Source of the DNA: Rheinheimera pacifica
GTDB lineage: Bacteria > Pseudomonadota > Gammaproteobacteria > Enterobacterales > Alteromonadaceae
DNA length: 64,000 nt
Reading direction: 5' to 3'
NCBI RefSeq assembly: GCF_900108485.1
Contig: NZ_FNXF01000002.1
Location: 62,001 to 126,000, forward strand
The position numbers and the translations under genes are program-made. The notes under the pieces were generated by a model. It was not told where the DNA came from. It ran no database searches and worked only from the letters and a program-made list of their open reading frames with translations. Of this stretch, positions 25,524-36,917 are shown piece after piece (position 1 is the stretch's first letter; the number at the start of each line of letters is the position of its first letter).

Positions 25524-26906
25524 TTAGTCGCTAGCTGCTATCATAATCAGCTTTATATTCACAAACTCGCGCAGACCAAACCCGCCATGCTCGCGGCCGT
25601 AGCCACTGTCTTTTACACCACCAAACGGCAGATTAGGCTGCGCCAGTGCGTAGCCGTTAATATTTACCATACCGGTATCAAAATGCTTTTTTGCCAGTTC
25701 AACAGCACGGCCGACATTGGCAGAAAATATCCCGCCACCTAAGCCGTAGCGGGAGTCGTTGGCAATTTGCATGGCTTGAGCATCATCTTTTGCCCGAATA
25801 AGTGACGCCACCGGGCCGAACAACTCTTCATCGTAAGCTGGCATTTGCGGGCTGACATTTTCTAAAATCGACGGTGGATAGAAAAACCCTGTTTGCTCAG
25901 GAATTTCGCAACCGCAAACCACCGTCGCGCCGGCTTCGATAGATTCGGTTACTTGCTGGTGAATTTTATCGCGTAAGTCAGCTCTTGCCAGCGGCCCAAT
26001 ATCGGTGTCCTCAGCGTTAGGATCGCCCATTTTCAGGCTGCTCATCGCCGCTGAGATTGCGCTTTTAAAGGCAGCATAATTTTTTTCGGTAACAATAAAG
26101 CGTTTTGCCGCCACGCACGTTTGGCCATTATTAACAATGCGGCCTTTCACGCAGGTCTTTACCGCTAACTCAATATCGGCATCGTCCAGGATAAGATAAG
26201 CATCGTTGCTGCCCAGCTCCAGTACGGTTTTTTTCGCCAGTTTCGCTGCAGCTCCGGCTACTGCCTTACCTACTTCGTCGCTACCGGTAAAGCTAACGCC
26301 TTGCACTTTAGGGTAGCTGATTAAGCTGGTGGCGGTATCGCCGTCAATTAATAACGACTGATAGCAGTATTTTGGAAAACCGGCTTCAATAAACATGGCC
26401 TCAATTTTTTCTGCCATGCCAAACACGTTTGAAGCATGCTTTAGCACTGTGGTGTTACCCGCCATCAGGTTAGCAATGCTATAGCGGATCACCTGATATA
26501 AGGGGAAATTCCACGGTTGAATGCCTAAAATTACGCCAATTGGCTGGTAGCTGATAATGGCCCTGCCGCTCTCCACATCACGCTCTTCATCGGCCAATAC
26601 TTTACTGGCCTGCTGAGCGGTGTAACGACAAATTTCGGCGCAAAGCTGCACTTCGTCTAAGCCTTGGGCGCGCACTTTACCCATTTCATCTGTCATTAGT
26701 TGCGCCAGTTGCTGCTGATGGCTTTCCAGTACCTGCGCCAGTTTCAGCGCGTACTCGGCACGCTGCCCGATACTGGTCAGCTTCCAGGTTTGGAAGCGTT
26801 TATCGGCATTGTCTACCGCCTGCTGCGCGGCTTCTTTATCCAGTAACTGATATTCTGTAATCGGTTGTTCGGTGTATGGGTTAATAGTAGTAACGGTGCT
26901 AGTCAT
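25524..26906 (-). CDS. NAD(P)-dependent succinate-semialdehyde dehydrogenase (Sad/YneI-like)
   Basis: 460 residues, the shorter Sad/YneI-type aldehyde dehydrogenase length. The NAD-binding motif is FTGSDEVGKAV (about 206-216), the general-base Glu sits in TVLELGSNDAYLIL (about 228-241), and the catalytic Cys is in NNGQTCVAAKR (about 260-270). The Ser in LGSND replaces the more usual second Gly of ELGG. It would oxidise succinic semialdehyde to succinate, as in 4-aminobutyrate breakdown, but aldehyde dehydrogenases are hard to sort by eye. It stands alone between two terminator-bounded units and shares no operon partner (gabT) here. Confidence 0.8.
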   Translation of the reverse strand: MTSTVTTINPYTEQPITEYQLLDKEAAQQAVDNADKRFQTWKLTSIGQRAEYALKLAQVLESHQQQLAQLMTDEMGKVRAQGLDEVQLCAEICRYTAQQASKVLADEERDVESGRAIISYQPIGVILGIQPWNFPLYQVIRYSIANLMAGNTTVLKHASNVFGMAEKIEAMFIEAGFPKYCYQSLLIDGDTATSLISYPKVQGVSFTGSDEVGKAVAGAAAKLAKKTVLELGSNDAYLILDDADIELAVKTCVKGRIVNNGQTCVAAKRFIVTEKNYAAFKSAISAAMSSLKMGDPNAEDTDIGPLARADLRDKIHQQVTESIEAGATVVCGCEIPEQTGFFYPPSILENVSPQMPAYDEELFGPVASLIRAKDDAQAMQIANDSRYGLGGGIFSANVGRAVELAKKHFDTGMVNINGYALAQPNLPFGGVKDSGYGREHGGFGLREFVNIKLIMIAASD

Positions 26907-27069
26907 GGTTTACCCCTTCAACTTATGCAAATAGGGTAAAGGACGCAAAGGCAGTGCCAAGTGTGAAGTTACGCCACAGATTAATTTAACACTTTGATTA
27001 TATTAATCTTTAATTAAAGATAATCACGGTTGGAATCAGTACGCCAGCCATGCCGTGTGAAAATTTTGC

Positions 27070-27105
27070 AGAACACCGGCACCTTATTTACAGTGCCGGT
27101 GCTCT
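27070..27105 (-). terminator. Stem-loop after leuD
   Basis: Arms 27070-27082 and 27093-27105 form a 13-bp hairpin with one mismatch around a 10-nt loop, 12 nt after the leuD stop. The downstream side on the minus strand (GCAAAATTTTC) is only modestly U-rich, so it may be a partial terminator for the leu operon. Confidence 0.6.
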
Positions 27106-27117
27106 GTAGCCAGCCTC

Positions 27118-27720
27118 TTACCCCAGCCAGGGTTGGCTGGCTTTTCGGCTTTGCTCGTAATCGGCAATTTGTGAGTTTAACTGCTCGCTTGAGCCGATAA
27201 AATCCAGCCCGGATAACAGCCGTTGTTTAATATCGGCGTCGATATTAAAGCCCATAGCGGCGTTATTGCCGAACATAATTTCCTGGCTGGCTAAGTCAAT
27301 TTGCCACTGCTGCGGGCCTTGCTGGCAACGATTAAACAACAAGTCGATATTGGTTTTGCTCAGCTGAATTAATAACATGGCGTTATTTACGCTGTTATTA
27401 AAGAAAATATCGGCAAAGCTTTCAGCAATAATCACGCTAAAACCGTATTGCTTAATGGCCCAGGGCGCGTGCTCGCGGCTGGAGCCACAGCCAAAGTTAG
27501 CGCGGGTCAGCAATATACTGGCGCCCTGGTATTCCGGCTTATTAACAACAAAGTCCGGGTTTGGGCTGCCATCGGCTAAATAGCGCCAGTCAAAAAACAT
27601 TGCTTCGGCAAAGCCGTCACGGCTAACGCTGGTTAAAAACTGCTTTGGAATAATCTGGTCGGTATCAACGTTGTTTTTATCCAGCGGGCACACCAGGCCC
27701 TGTGCAAATATCTTACTCAT
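27118..27720 (-). CDS. leuD: 3-isopropylmalate dehydratase small subunit LeuD
   Basis: 200 residues, the usual bacterial length. The swivelling aconitase-type domain shows [13 protein letters not shown] (about 17-29), the substrate-binding region [14 protein letters not shown] (about 76-89), and a C-terminal helix. With LeuC it isomerises 2-isopropylmalate to 3-isopropylmalate in leucine synthesis. Its ATG overlaps the leuC stop by 4 nt (ATGA), the standard leuCD coupling. Confidence 0.95.
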   Translation of the reverse strand: MSKIFAQGLVCPLDKNNVDTDQIIPKQFLTSVSRDGFAEAMFFDWRYLADGSPNPDFVVNKPEYQGASILLTRANFGCGSSREHAPWAIKQYGFSVIIAESFADIFFNNSVNNAMLLIQLSKTNIDLLFNRCQQGPQQWQIDLASQEIMFGNNAAMGFNIDADIKQRLLSGLDFIGSSEQLNSQIADYEQSRKASQPWLG

Positions 27721-29140
27721 GCCTGCTCTCCGTTGGTTGTGGTTGTCGCCGCTGCGATATTAACAAACTTACCGGCAATCGCCGCTGCCGCTGCCATCGC
27801 CGGGCTAACCAAATGGGTGCGGGCGCCGCGGCCCTGACGGCCTTCAAAGTTACGGTTTGATGTAGAAGCACAGCGCTGGCCGGCTTCGACTCTGTCGTCA
27901 TTCATGCCCAGGCACATACTGCAGCCGGGTTCCCGCCATTCAAAACCGGCGTCGGTAAAAATAGCCGCTAAACCTTCTGCCTCGGCCTGGCGTTTTACCA
28001 CGCCCGAGCCCGGTACCACTAAGGCGCGCACGCCGGCAGCGACTTTTTTACCCTGCACCACAGTTGCGGCAGCGCGTAAATCTTCTATCCGGCTATTGGT
28101 GCAGCTACCGATAAACACCACATCTACTTTACAGTCGGTCAGCTTTTGCCCCGGTTCCAGCCCCATATAAGCCAGTGCGCGCTCGGCGGCGTCGCGCTTG
28201 GTAGCATCAGTAAAACTGTTTGGTGAAGGTACACTTTGATCCACTGCCATTACCTGCTCCGGGTTAGTGCCCCAGGTAATTTGCGGCGTAATAGTGGCGG
28301 CATCAATTTCCACCACAGTGTCAAACACCGCATCGGCGTCAGAATACAGGCTTTGCCAGTAGGCTACTGCGCCGTCCCAATGCTCGGCTTTGGGCGCATG
28401 CGCCTTGCCTTTGATATAATCGAAGGTGATTTGATCCGGCGCTATCAGCCCGGCTTTGGCGCCCATTTCAATGCTCATATTGCACAGCGTCATGCGCCCT
28501 TCCATGCTCATAGCATGGATAGCACTGCCGCTAAACTCAGCTACATAACCATTACCACCGGCAGTACCCAGCTTGCCTATTACCGCCATGATCACGTCTT
28601 TTGGCGTCACATGGGCGCTTAACTCGCCATTAATCTCCACCTTTAATGTTTTGGCCTGCTGCTGCGGCAGGGTTTGCGTCGCCAGTACGTGCTCGACTTC
28701 TGAGGTACCAATACCAAAAGCCAGCGCACCGAAAGCGCCGTGGGTAGAGGTGTGCGAATCACCACAAACGATAATCATGCCAGGCTGGGTTAGGCCCTGC
28801 TCCGGCCCAATCACATGCACTATGCCCTGATCGGGGTGGGTTAAATCCAGCAGTGGAATGCGGTTTTCGTCACAGTTGGCCGCTAAGGCTTCCAGCTGCT
28901 TGCGCGAAGTCTCACCGGCGGCATCAATACTGCGGCGCTGGGTTGACACGTTATGATCCATAGTGGCAAAGGTTAAGTCGGGCCGGCGCACGCTGCGGTT
29001 GGCCAGCTTTAAGCCGGAAAACGCCTGCGGCGAGGTGACCTCGTGAATTAAATGCCGATCCACATATAACAAGTCGGTGCTGGGGTTTAGCTTGCCCACT
29101 ACATGGCTGGAGTAGATTTTCTGGTATAAGGTTTTAGCCA

Positions 29141-29141
<1 letters not shown>
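27717..29141 (-). CDS. leuC: 3-isopropylmalate dehydratase large subunit LeuC
   Basis: 474 residues. The aconitase-fold signature [12 protein letters not shown] (about 31-42), the histidine loop [13 protein letters not shown] (about 126-138), and the three Fe-S cysteines (one in FIGSCTNSR near 349, two in GCSMCLGMN near 409-412) are all present. It carries the 4Fe-4S cluster and forms the LeuCD enzyme. It overlaps leuB by 1 nt and leuD by 4 nt. Confidence 0.95.
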
Positions 29142-31809
<2,668 letters not shown>

Positions 31810-31870
31810 CTTGTGTTTCCTGTTCCGTTATCTCGGTGTAGGTTGCAACCTGTGGCGGGGGCTTAAATGC

Positions 31871-31900
31871 AAAAAACCCCGGCCAGTGGCACGGGGTTTT
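31871..31900 (-). terminator. Transcription attenuator of the leu operon
   Basis: On the minus strand the RNA reads AAAACCCCGUGCC then GGCCGGGGUUUUUU, a strong 9-bp GC-rich stem with a U-run, lying between the leader peptide stop and leuA. It is the classical terminator of an amino-acid-controlled attenuation region. Confidence 0.85.
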
Positions 31901-31923
31901 AGCTTTATCGGTTCGTTACGTTT

Positions 31924-32001
31924 TTACCAATAAGCAGCACCCCGCGCGCCGGTGAGGAGCACGAGGAGGCTAATTGTAGAAACGCGACGGTTAAAATTCA
32001 T
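31924..32001 (-). CDS. leuL: leu operon leader peptide LeuL
   Basis: A 25-residue ORF too short for ordinary gene finding: MNFNRRVSTISLLVLLTG then ARGAAYW. It carries four leucine codons (all CTC) in six positions, CTC CTC GTG CTC CTC, so ribosome stalling at low leucyl-tRNA would permit leuA transcription past the terminator at 31871-31900. Its position 190 nt before leuA and the Leu run identify it as the attenuator peptide. Confidence 0.9.
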   Translation of the reverse strand: MNFNRRVSTISLLVLLTGARGAAYW

Positions 32002-32042
32002 TGATTGCTCTGTTCATTAGATTGGTTAGCAAAACGCCAATA

Positions 32043-32071
32043 GTAATAGCATGGTTATTTTTTAACTGCAA
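32043..32071 (-). promoter_or_regulatory. Probable sigma-70 promoter of the leu operon
   Basis: On the minus strand TTGCAG (32071-32066) and TATTAC (32048-32043) are spaced by 17 nt, giving a start near 32036, about 35 nt before leuL. Each hexamer matches four of six consensus bases. Confidence 0.5.
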
Positions 32072-32121
32072 CAGTATAGATGGCTAAATGGCAAAAAACT
32101 TTTATTAGCGTTGAAAAGCAC

Positions 32122-32150
32122 TTGCATATTACTGCCAGGTTACATAAGAT
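32122..32150 (+). promoter_or_regulatory. Probable promoter of tRNA-Leu
   Basis: TTGCAT and TAAGAT are spaced by 17 nt and followed by the GC-rich discriminator GCGCGCCG, typical of growth-rate-controlled stable-RNA promoters. It begins about 40 nt before the mature tRNA 5' end. Confidence 0.45.
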
Positions 32151-32189
32151 GCGCGCCGTCTTACCAAGCGCTTTGGCGCAAACGACTCT

Positions 32190-32276
32190 GCCCGGGTGGT
32201 GAAATCGGTAGACACAAGGGATTTAAAATCCCTCGCTCGAAAGGGCGTGCCGGTTCAAGTCCGGCCCCGGGCACCA
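32190..32276 (+). tRNA. tRNA-Leu (UAA)
   Basis: 87 nt, class II with a long variable arm. The acceptor stem GCCCGGG pairs with CCCGGGC before an encoded ACCA; the anticodon stem AGGGA/TCCCT frames the loop TTTAAAA with anticodon TAA at 32224-32226. The T-arm CCGGTTCAAGTCCGG is complete. It reads UUA (and UUG). Confidence 0.97.
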
Positions 32277-32277
32277 T

Positions 32278-33282
32278 TTAGTTATTCTGTTGCCAACCGG
32301 CAGTTTCTACCTGACATTCTAAAAGCTTACCTGAGCCCGGCTGCGCCGCGCGGATTTGTTTTTCACTATCGAGTAAATTGTCATCCTGCGGTGCTATTTG
32401 CAGTGCCGTTGCTATTAATTCTGCCGCTTTACTGTGGCAACTAAGCTCACTTAATAGCATGGCGTAATTGTTCAGGTAGCTAACCTCTTGCTGCGCGAAA
32501 GGCAAACCCTGGGCAAACCAGCTGGCGGCAACAGCCGGCTGGGTGGAAAAATAATGATTACCCAGTAAAAAGTAGCTGAGCCAGTAGTCCGGCCATTGCC
32601 GGGTGGCGCTTTTAAGCGCAGCAAGGCCGGCATCAGGCTGGCCGGTGTTGAGTAAATCCTGGCTGGCTCTGGTGTATAAAAACGGCTCTAATTGCGCACT
32701 GGTTTTATCCGGCGGCAGCATGGCTAACAACCAATAATTACCGCGCTGCCAGGTACGCTCAAAGGTGGCAAAGTTAAGCCGGTGCGCCTCTGTCACGCCG
32801 GTATGCAAAACCACCTCAGCTGCGTCAAGGTCGTAGCCAATTACTACGGCATAGTGCCACTGCGGCAACCACGCAATGGAGTTGTTTTGCAGCACGATCA
32901 CCGGAATGTTTTCTTCTACCAGGCTAAGTAGCTGCGCCATAGTGGCACGCGGCTGTGCATAAGCCACCAGACCCAGTTGCCGGGTTGCGGCTGCCATCTC
33001 AATTTGTAAGGTGCCATCCAGACCGGGGATAAAGGTGGCTGGCGCAATATCGTCAGGGCTTTTACTCAGGCCATAAAAACCCGCGACTTCAGCTAAGGTT
33101 GTCGGGCCACAGAAAAACTGTTGCTGCGGATAAAACGGTACCTGGGCAATAACATGCTGGCGGGCAATATCAGGTGGATTGGCTAGTAATTGCCGGGTTT
33201 GTGGTGGTGTCTGGCAAGCGCTTAAACCAAGCAACAGACCAGCCAACAGGCTGGTCTGCCAAACTAAACGGATAAACAACAT
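32278..33282 (-). CDS. PA2778-family lipoprotein cysteine peptidase (C39-like) with TPR tail
   Basis: 334 residues. A lipobox (LLLGLSAC, Cys about 23) precedes a C39-like papain-fold domain: catalytic Cys in QFFCGPTTLAEV (about 58) and His in WLPQWHYAVVIGY (about 144-156). The C-terminal 130 residues look like tetratricopeptide helices (QPDAGLAALKSATRQW, LLGNHYF). The PA2778 family sits with PA2779 in many gammaproteobacteria, as here with PA2779 only 3 nt apart upstream. A processing role, possibly on a double-glycine-type or exported substrate, is inferred. It starts 2 nt after the encoded CCA of tRNA-Leu on the other strand. Confidence 0.85.
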   Translation of the reverse strand: MLFIRLVWQTSLLAGLLLGLSACQTPPQTRQLLANPPDIARQHVIAQVPFYPQQQFFCGPTTLAEVAGFYGLSKSPDDIAPATFIPGLDGTLQIEMAAATRQLGLVAYAQPRATMAQLLSLVEENIPVIVLQNNSIAWLPQWHYAVVIGYDLDAAEVVLHTGVTEAHRLNFATFERTWQRGNYWLLAMLPPDKTSAQLEPFLYTRASQDLLNTGQPDAGLAALKSATRQWPDYWLSYFLLGNHYFSTQPAVAASWFAQGLPFAQQEVSYLNNYAMLLSELSCHSKAAELIATALQIAPQDDNLLDSEKQIRAAQPGSGKLLECQVETAGWQQNN

Positions 33283-33285
33283 TTA

Positions 33286-33660
33286 TCAGATGGGGCGGAT
33301 AAACGGATAAACGTCAGTAATCCCCATCAGGTCCAGCACGGCAACGACTACCAGCACTGTAATGATAACACCCACGATACCACCTGCCGGCATATCATTA
33401 AGCTCATTGTTTAACGCATCCAGCTCTGCAGTGGTCATGGCAGCAATACGTTGTTTGGCATCATCAGGGTTTACCCCCAGTTCAATCAGCTTGTTCTGTA
33501 CTTCTGCACTGTCGACAAAAGATAACACCTGCTGCTTGTTGTATTGGTGCTGTTGCGCCGCAATTACCTGCTCTGAACTGTATACACCGGCGCTTGCCTG
33601 GCCCATACCGAAGATTAACATCACAGTTGCGATGCCGACTGCTACAAATTTATTCATCAT
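33286..33660 (-). CDS. PA2779-family small membrane/exported protein
   Basis: 124 residues from the ATG at 33660, which has GAAGGA seven nt upstream; the in-frame TTG at 33675 overlaps that ribosome site and is rejected. N-terminal hydrophobic segment (about 4-23) plus ASAG, a helical middle with the family segment VQNKLIELGVNPDDAKQRIAAMT, and a C-terminal transmembrane helix (GGIVGVIITVLVVVAVLDLMG about 92-112, quoted in part). It pairs with the PA2778-type peptidase downstream, its probable processing partner. Function unknown. Confidence 0.85.
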   Translation of the reverse strand: MMNKFVAVGIATVMLIFGMGQASAGVYSSEQVIAAQQHQYNKQQVLSFVDSAEVQNKLIELGVNPDDAKQRIAAMTTAELDALNNELNDMPAGGIVGVIITVLVVVAVLDLMGITDVYPFIRPI

Positions 33661-33881
33661 GCATGTATCCTTCAACTTATTGTTTTTAGGGAAAACTTAA
33701 TTTCTATAGATAAGATTTACAACGCTGACTATTAAATATGCGGAGCTTCACAGAGTAGACCATATACCGGCCCCGTGCAACTGAGCAAAGAGCAACCGGC
33801 GGTTACGCACCAGATCCGCTGTGTGCGCCGACAACAGCAAGGAAAGTTGCCGTTTAATTAAGGGTTTAACACCTCAACTGT

Positions 33882-34769
33882 TTACAGCCTTATTCTGGCA
33901 ATATCCCGTGCTGGTGGGCGGCCGAACATACGGGCATATTCACGGCTAAACTGGGATGGGCTCTCATAGCCAACTTTGTAAGCCGTGCTTGCTGCATCCA
34001 TTTGCTGCGAGATCATTAAGCTTCGTGCCTCTACCAGCCGGACTGATTTTTGGAACTGCAGCGGGCTCATATTGGTTACAGATTTAAAATGCACGTGGAA
34101 AGAGGACACGCTCATACCGGCAAGGCTCGCCAGTTCTTCTATCGTTACTGTTTGATCATAATCACGACGCAGCTTTTGAATGGCGACAGAGATGCGTTGT
34201 GTCGGTGTGCCTTTTAACGAAATTTGGGCAATTTCTTTGCCATAATTACTACGCAGCATGCGATAGTGCATCTCACGAATAAGTGCTTCGCTTAACACCG
34301 GTATATCGTCGGGCTCTTCGAGCAGTGTAAATAAGCGCAACAGGCTGTTGCCCATTTGCCGGTCTACCTGGCCGATAAATAAGCCGCTTTTCGCTGTTTT
34401 GTTGGCTACAGCCAGATGTTGCATTTGCAACAACAACTCAGAAAGCAGCCGGACATCAATATTTATCTGAATAACAAAATACGGCCGTTGTTCTGATGCT
34501 TCAACCACGGTGCCCAGGATAGGCAAATCCACCGACGCGATAAGAAACTCCAGTTCGCCATAAGACAGCATTTCCGTGCCAAGCAGCACGTTTTTGCGGC
34601 CTTGTACAATAATGCACAGGCAAGGCTCATACACAGCCGGCATAGTGATTTGGGGGCAGCAGATTTTGTAGCAGAACACGTTGGGGATGGCCGTGCTATT
34701 TAAGCCTTCATTCACGGCAACTTGCTGCACCAGCTGCAAAAGCTTTTGCTGTAGCATATTGTTTTCCAT
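33882..34769 (-). CDS. AraC-family regulator (YqhC-like)
   Basis: 295 residues from ATG 34769 (AGGTAAGCAAT ribosome spacing); an ATG 72 nt further upstream is in frame but lacks a site. An N-terminal cupin-like AraC_N domain (about 25-175, including VPNVFCYKICCPQI-like cysteines) is followed by two helix-turn-helices (ITIEELASLAGMSVSSFHVHFK and MDAASTAYKVGYESPSQFSREY, each cited in part). E. coli YqhC activates yqhD and dkgA in response to aldehydes. Here the regulator faces an SDR gene and a YqhD-type gene, so an aldehyde-responsive role is likely. Confidence 0.83.
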   Translation of the reverse strand: MENNMLQQKLLQLVQQVAVNEGLNSTAIPNVFCYKICCPQITMPAVYEPCLCIIVQGRKNVLLGTEMLSYGELEFLIASVDLPILGTVVEASEQRPYFVIQINIDVRLLSELLLQMQHLAVANKTAKSGLFIGQVDRQMGNSLLRLFTLLEEPDDIPVLSEALIREMHYRMLRSNYGKEIAQISLKGTPTQRISVAIQKLRRDYDQTVTIEELASLAGMSVSSFHVHFKSVTNMSPLQFQKSVRLVEARSLMISQQMDAASTAYKVGYESPSQFSREYARMFGRPPARDIARIRL

Positions 34770-34919
34770 ATTGCTTACCTGCACAAGTTGGATAATCAGG
34801 CAATGATACCGTATCTTTGGGTATCCATAACAGCGCTTCATACCGTTAGCATAACAGGCATCGGGGCAACCCGTATTTAACCAGCTGTATGTCTTGTTTA
34901 TCTATGAAGGAGTTTTGTT

Positions 34920-35651
34920 ATGACAACTAATCAAGCCAAAGTTATTCTGATCACCGGTGCCAGCAGTGGTATCGGCGAAACCACTGCAAAAGTGTTAGCA
35001 AAAGCCGGACATAGGGTTATCGTTGCCGCCCGGCGCACCGACCGGCTGGAAGCTCTTGTTCAGACAATTAAGCAAGATGGCGGCATTGCCAAAGCCTATG
35101 CGCTGGATGTGACATCACGTGACAATTTTAAAGCCGTGGTTACAGCAGCTACTGATGAGTTCGGCCCGATTGATGTACTGGTTAACAACGCCGGTTTAAT
35201 GCCGCTATCGCCGATGGCAGCGCTTAAATCGAATGAGTGGGAGCAGATGATCGACGTTAATATTAAAGGTGTGCTAAACGGCATCGAATCTGTTTTAACG
35301 TCGATGGAACAACGTGGCGGCCACATTATTAATACCGCTTCTATCGCCGCACATAATGTATTTCCCACCGCTGCGGTGTATTGTGCCACTAAGTTTGCCG
35401 TGCGTGCTATTTCAAACGGCCTGCGCTTAGAAACAAAAAAGGTGCGGGTTACCACCATTTCGCCGGGCGTAGTGGAAAGTGAGCTGGCGCACACTACTAC
35501 AGATACCGCAACTAAGGCGTGGTTGGAGGATTTCCGTAAAGTGGCGTTAAAACCAGAAGCCATAGCCAACGCTATTGCTTATGCCATTGCCCAGCCCGAC
35601 GATGTGAATGTGGATGAGATCATAGTGCAGCCCACTCAGTCCGGCTACTAA
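34920..35651 (+). CDS. Short-chain dehydrogenase/reductase (SDR)
   Basis: 243 residues. The NAD(P) motif TGASSGIG (residues 13-20) and NNAG (about 89-92) are present, with the catalytic Ser in NTASIAA (about 139) and YCATK (Tyr about 154, Lys 158). It reads as a cytosolic classical SDR, possibly acting on aldehydes or keto compounds given its neighbours. The gene is divergent from the AraC regulator, so that regulator probably controls it. A strong terminator follows at 35669-35700. Confidence 0.9.
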   Translation: MTTNQAKVILITGASSGIGETTAKVLAKAGHRVIVAARRTDRLEALVQTIKQDGGIAKAYALDVTSRDNFKAVVTAATDEFGPIDVLVNNAGLMPLSPMAALKSNEWEQMIDVNIKGVLNGIESVLTSMEQRGGHIINTASIAAHNVFPTAAVYCATKFAVRAISNGLRLETKKVRVTTISPGVVESELAHTTTDTATKAWLEDFRKVALKPEAIANAIAYAIAQPDDVNVDEIIVQPTQSGY

Positions 35652-35668
35652 AGCTCAGTAAGCCAACG

Positions 35669-35700
35669 AAAAACCCCGGCAGCATATGCGCCGGGGTTTT
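35669..35700. terminator. Bidirectional terminator after the SDR gene
   Basis: An 11-bp stem (AAAACCCCGGC / GCCGGGGTTTT) around a 9-nt loop, with A- and T-runs on both sides. It separates the SDR gene from the convergent yqhD-type gene. Confidence 0.8.
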
Positions 35701-35735
35701 CTATTGATAGAAGCGGTACAGTGCAACCTTTACCG

Positions 35736-36890
35736 TTATAACGCCAGCGTTAGAATTTGCCGCGCTTTAGCTAAATCAATATCTGCGTGTTCACCCAGGG
35801 CGGTCATGCCGTTACGCTCCAGGTTAGCGATAAGTTTGTCGATATCCGTCGCGGCCAGGTTGTAGTCCGACAAGCGGGTTTTTACCCCCATATGCTCGAA
35901 AAAGTCCTGCGTGGCTTTAATGGCTTTATCAATAATCTCATCCTCAGTACCGTTACTGATATCAAACACCCGCTGACCCAACTGCAGCAGCTTTTGCCGT
36001 TTAGTCTCGCGCTGCACATACATTAGCGGCGGTAGCACTATAGCTAAGGTTTGCGCGTGATCCAGGCCAAATAGCGCAGTTAGCTCGTGGCCAATCATAT
36101 GGGTAGCCCAATCCTGCGGTACGCCTTTGCCAATCAAACCATTAAGTGCCATAGTGGCAGACCACATAACATTAGCGCGCACATCGTAATCTTGTGGCGT
36201 GGCCAGTGCTTTGGGCCCTTCGCCGATCAGCGTTTGCAAGATGCCTTCGGCAAAGCGATCCTGCAGCGGGGCGTTTACCGGATAAGTCAGGTATTGCTCT
36301 ATCACATGCACAAAGGCATCTACCACACCGTTACCCACTTGCTTTAACGGCAACGAATAGGTGTATACCGGGTCGAGCACGGCAAATACCGGCTGCACTA
36401 AATCTGAACCAAAAGCACGTTTTTGTGCTGTGGCTTTATTGGTCACCACAGAGTTGCCGTTGCTTTCTGAGCCTGTAGCGGGCAGGGTTAGCACCGCACC
36501 GATCGGTAATGCCGAAGTAAAAGCAGCACCTTTGGCCAGGATATGCCAGGGCTCGCCGTCAAAGTGCGCTGCGGCGGCGACAAACTTGGCACCGTCGATT
36601 ACACTACCGCCGCCGACAGCCATAATAAAATTAATACCTTTGGCGCGTACCAGTTCAACTGCCTGCATCAGGGTTTCCAGTGTCGGGTTGGGTTCAACAC
36701 CGCCAAATTCGTGGTAACTAACACCTTCCAGCAGCTTTACCACATCGTCGTACACGCCGTTACGTTTGATCGAGCCGCCACCGTACAACAGCAATACTTT
36801 GGCGTCTTTGGGTAAACGGCTTTTCGCTTCTTTAATCTGGCCTTTGCCAAATAAGATTTCGGTTTGATTTTTAAAGTTAAAATTTAACAT
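35736..36890 (-). CDS. yqhD: Iron-containing alcohol dehydrogenase / NADPH-dependent aldehyde reductase YqhD
   Basis: 384 residues from ATG 36890, which has GGAG about eight nt upstream; the GTG-type start 18 nt earlier is weaker. It matches E. coli YqhD closely in visible segments: GGGSIKRNGVYDDV (about 42), EFGGVEPNPTLETLM, TLPATGSESNGN (about 140), and the metal-binding region AFVHVIEQYLTYPV plus HMIGHELTALFGLDHAQ (about 264-281; His/Asp ligands). It reduces short aldehydes using NADPH, protecting against reactive carbonyls. It shares its direction with the DJ-1-like gene located upstream and lies 27 nt after it. Confidence 0.9.
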   Translation of the reverse strand: MLNFNFKNQTEILFGKGQIKEAKSRLPKDAKVLLLYGGGSIKRNGVYDDVVKLLEGVSYHEFGGVEPNPTLETLMQAVELVRAKGINFIMAVGGGSVIDGAKFVAAAAHFDGEPWHILAKGAAFTSALPIGAVLTLPATGSESNGNSVVTNKATAQKRAFGSDLVQPVFAVLDPVYTYSLPLKQVGNGVVDAFVHVIEQYLTYPVNAPLQDRFAEGILQTLIGEGPKALATPQDYDVRANVMWSATMALNGLIGKGVPQDWATHMIGHELTALFGLDHAQTLAIVLPPLMYVQRETKRQKLLQLGQRVFDISNGTEDEIIDKAIKATQDFFEHMGVKTRLSDYNLAATDIDKLIANLERNGMTALGEHADIDLAKARQILTLAL

Positions 36891-36917
36891 AACTACTCCG
36901 GTATTCACTTAAGACAA

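Noticed and set aside
32196-32444. A plus-strand frame starting within tRNA-Leu
   Set aside because: It overlaps the tRNA and is antisense to the PA2778-family gene.
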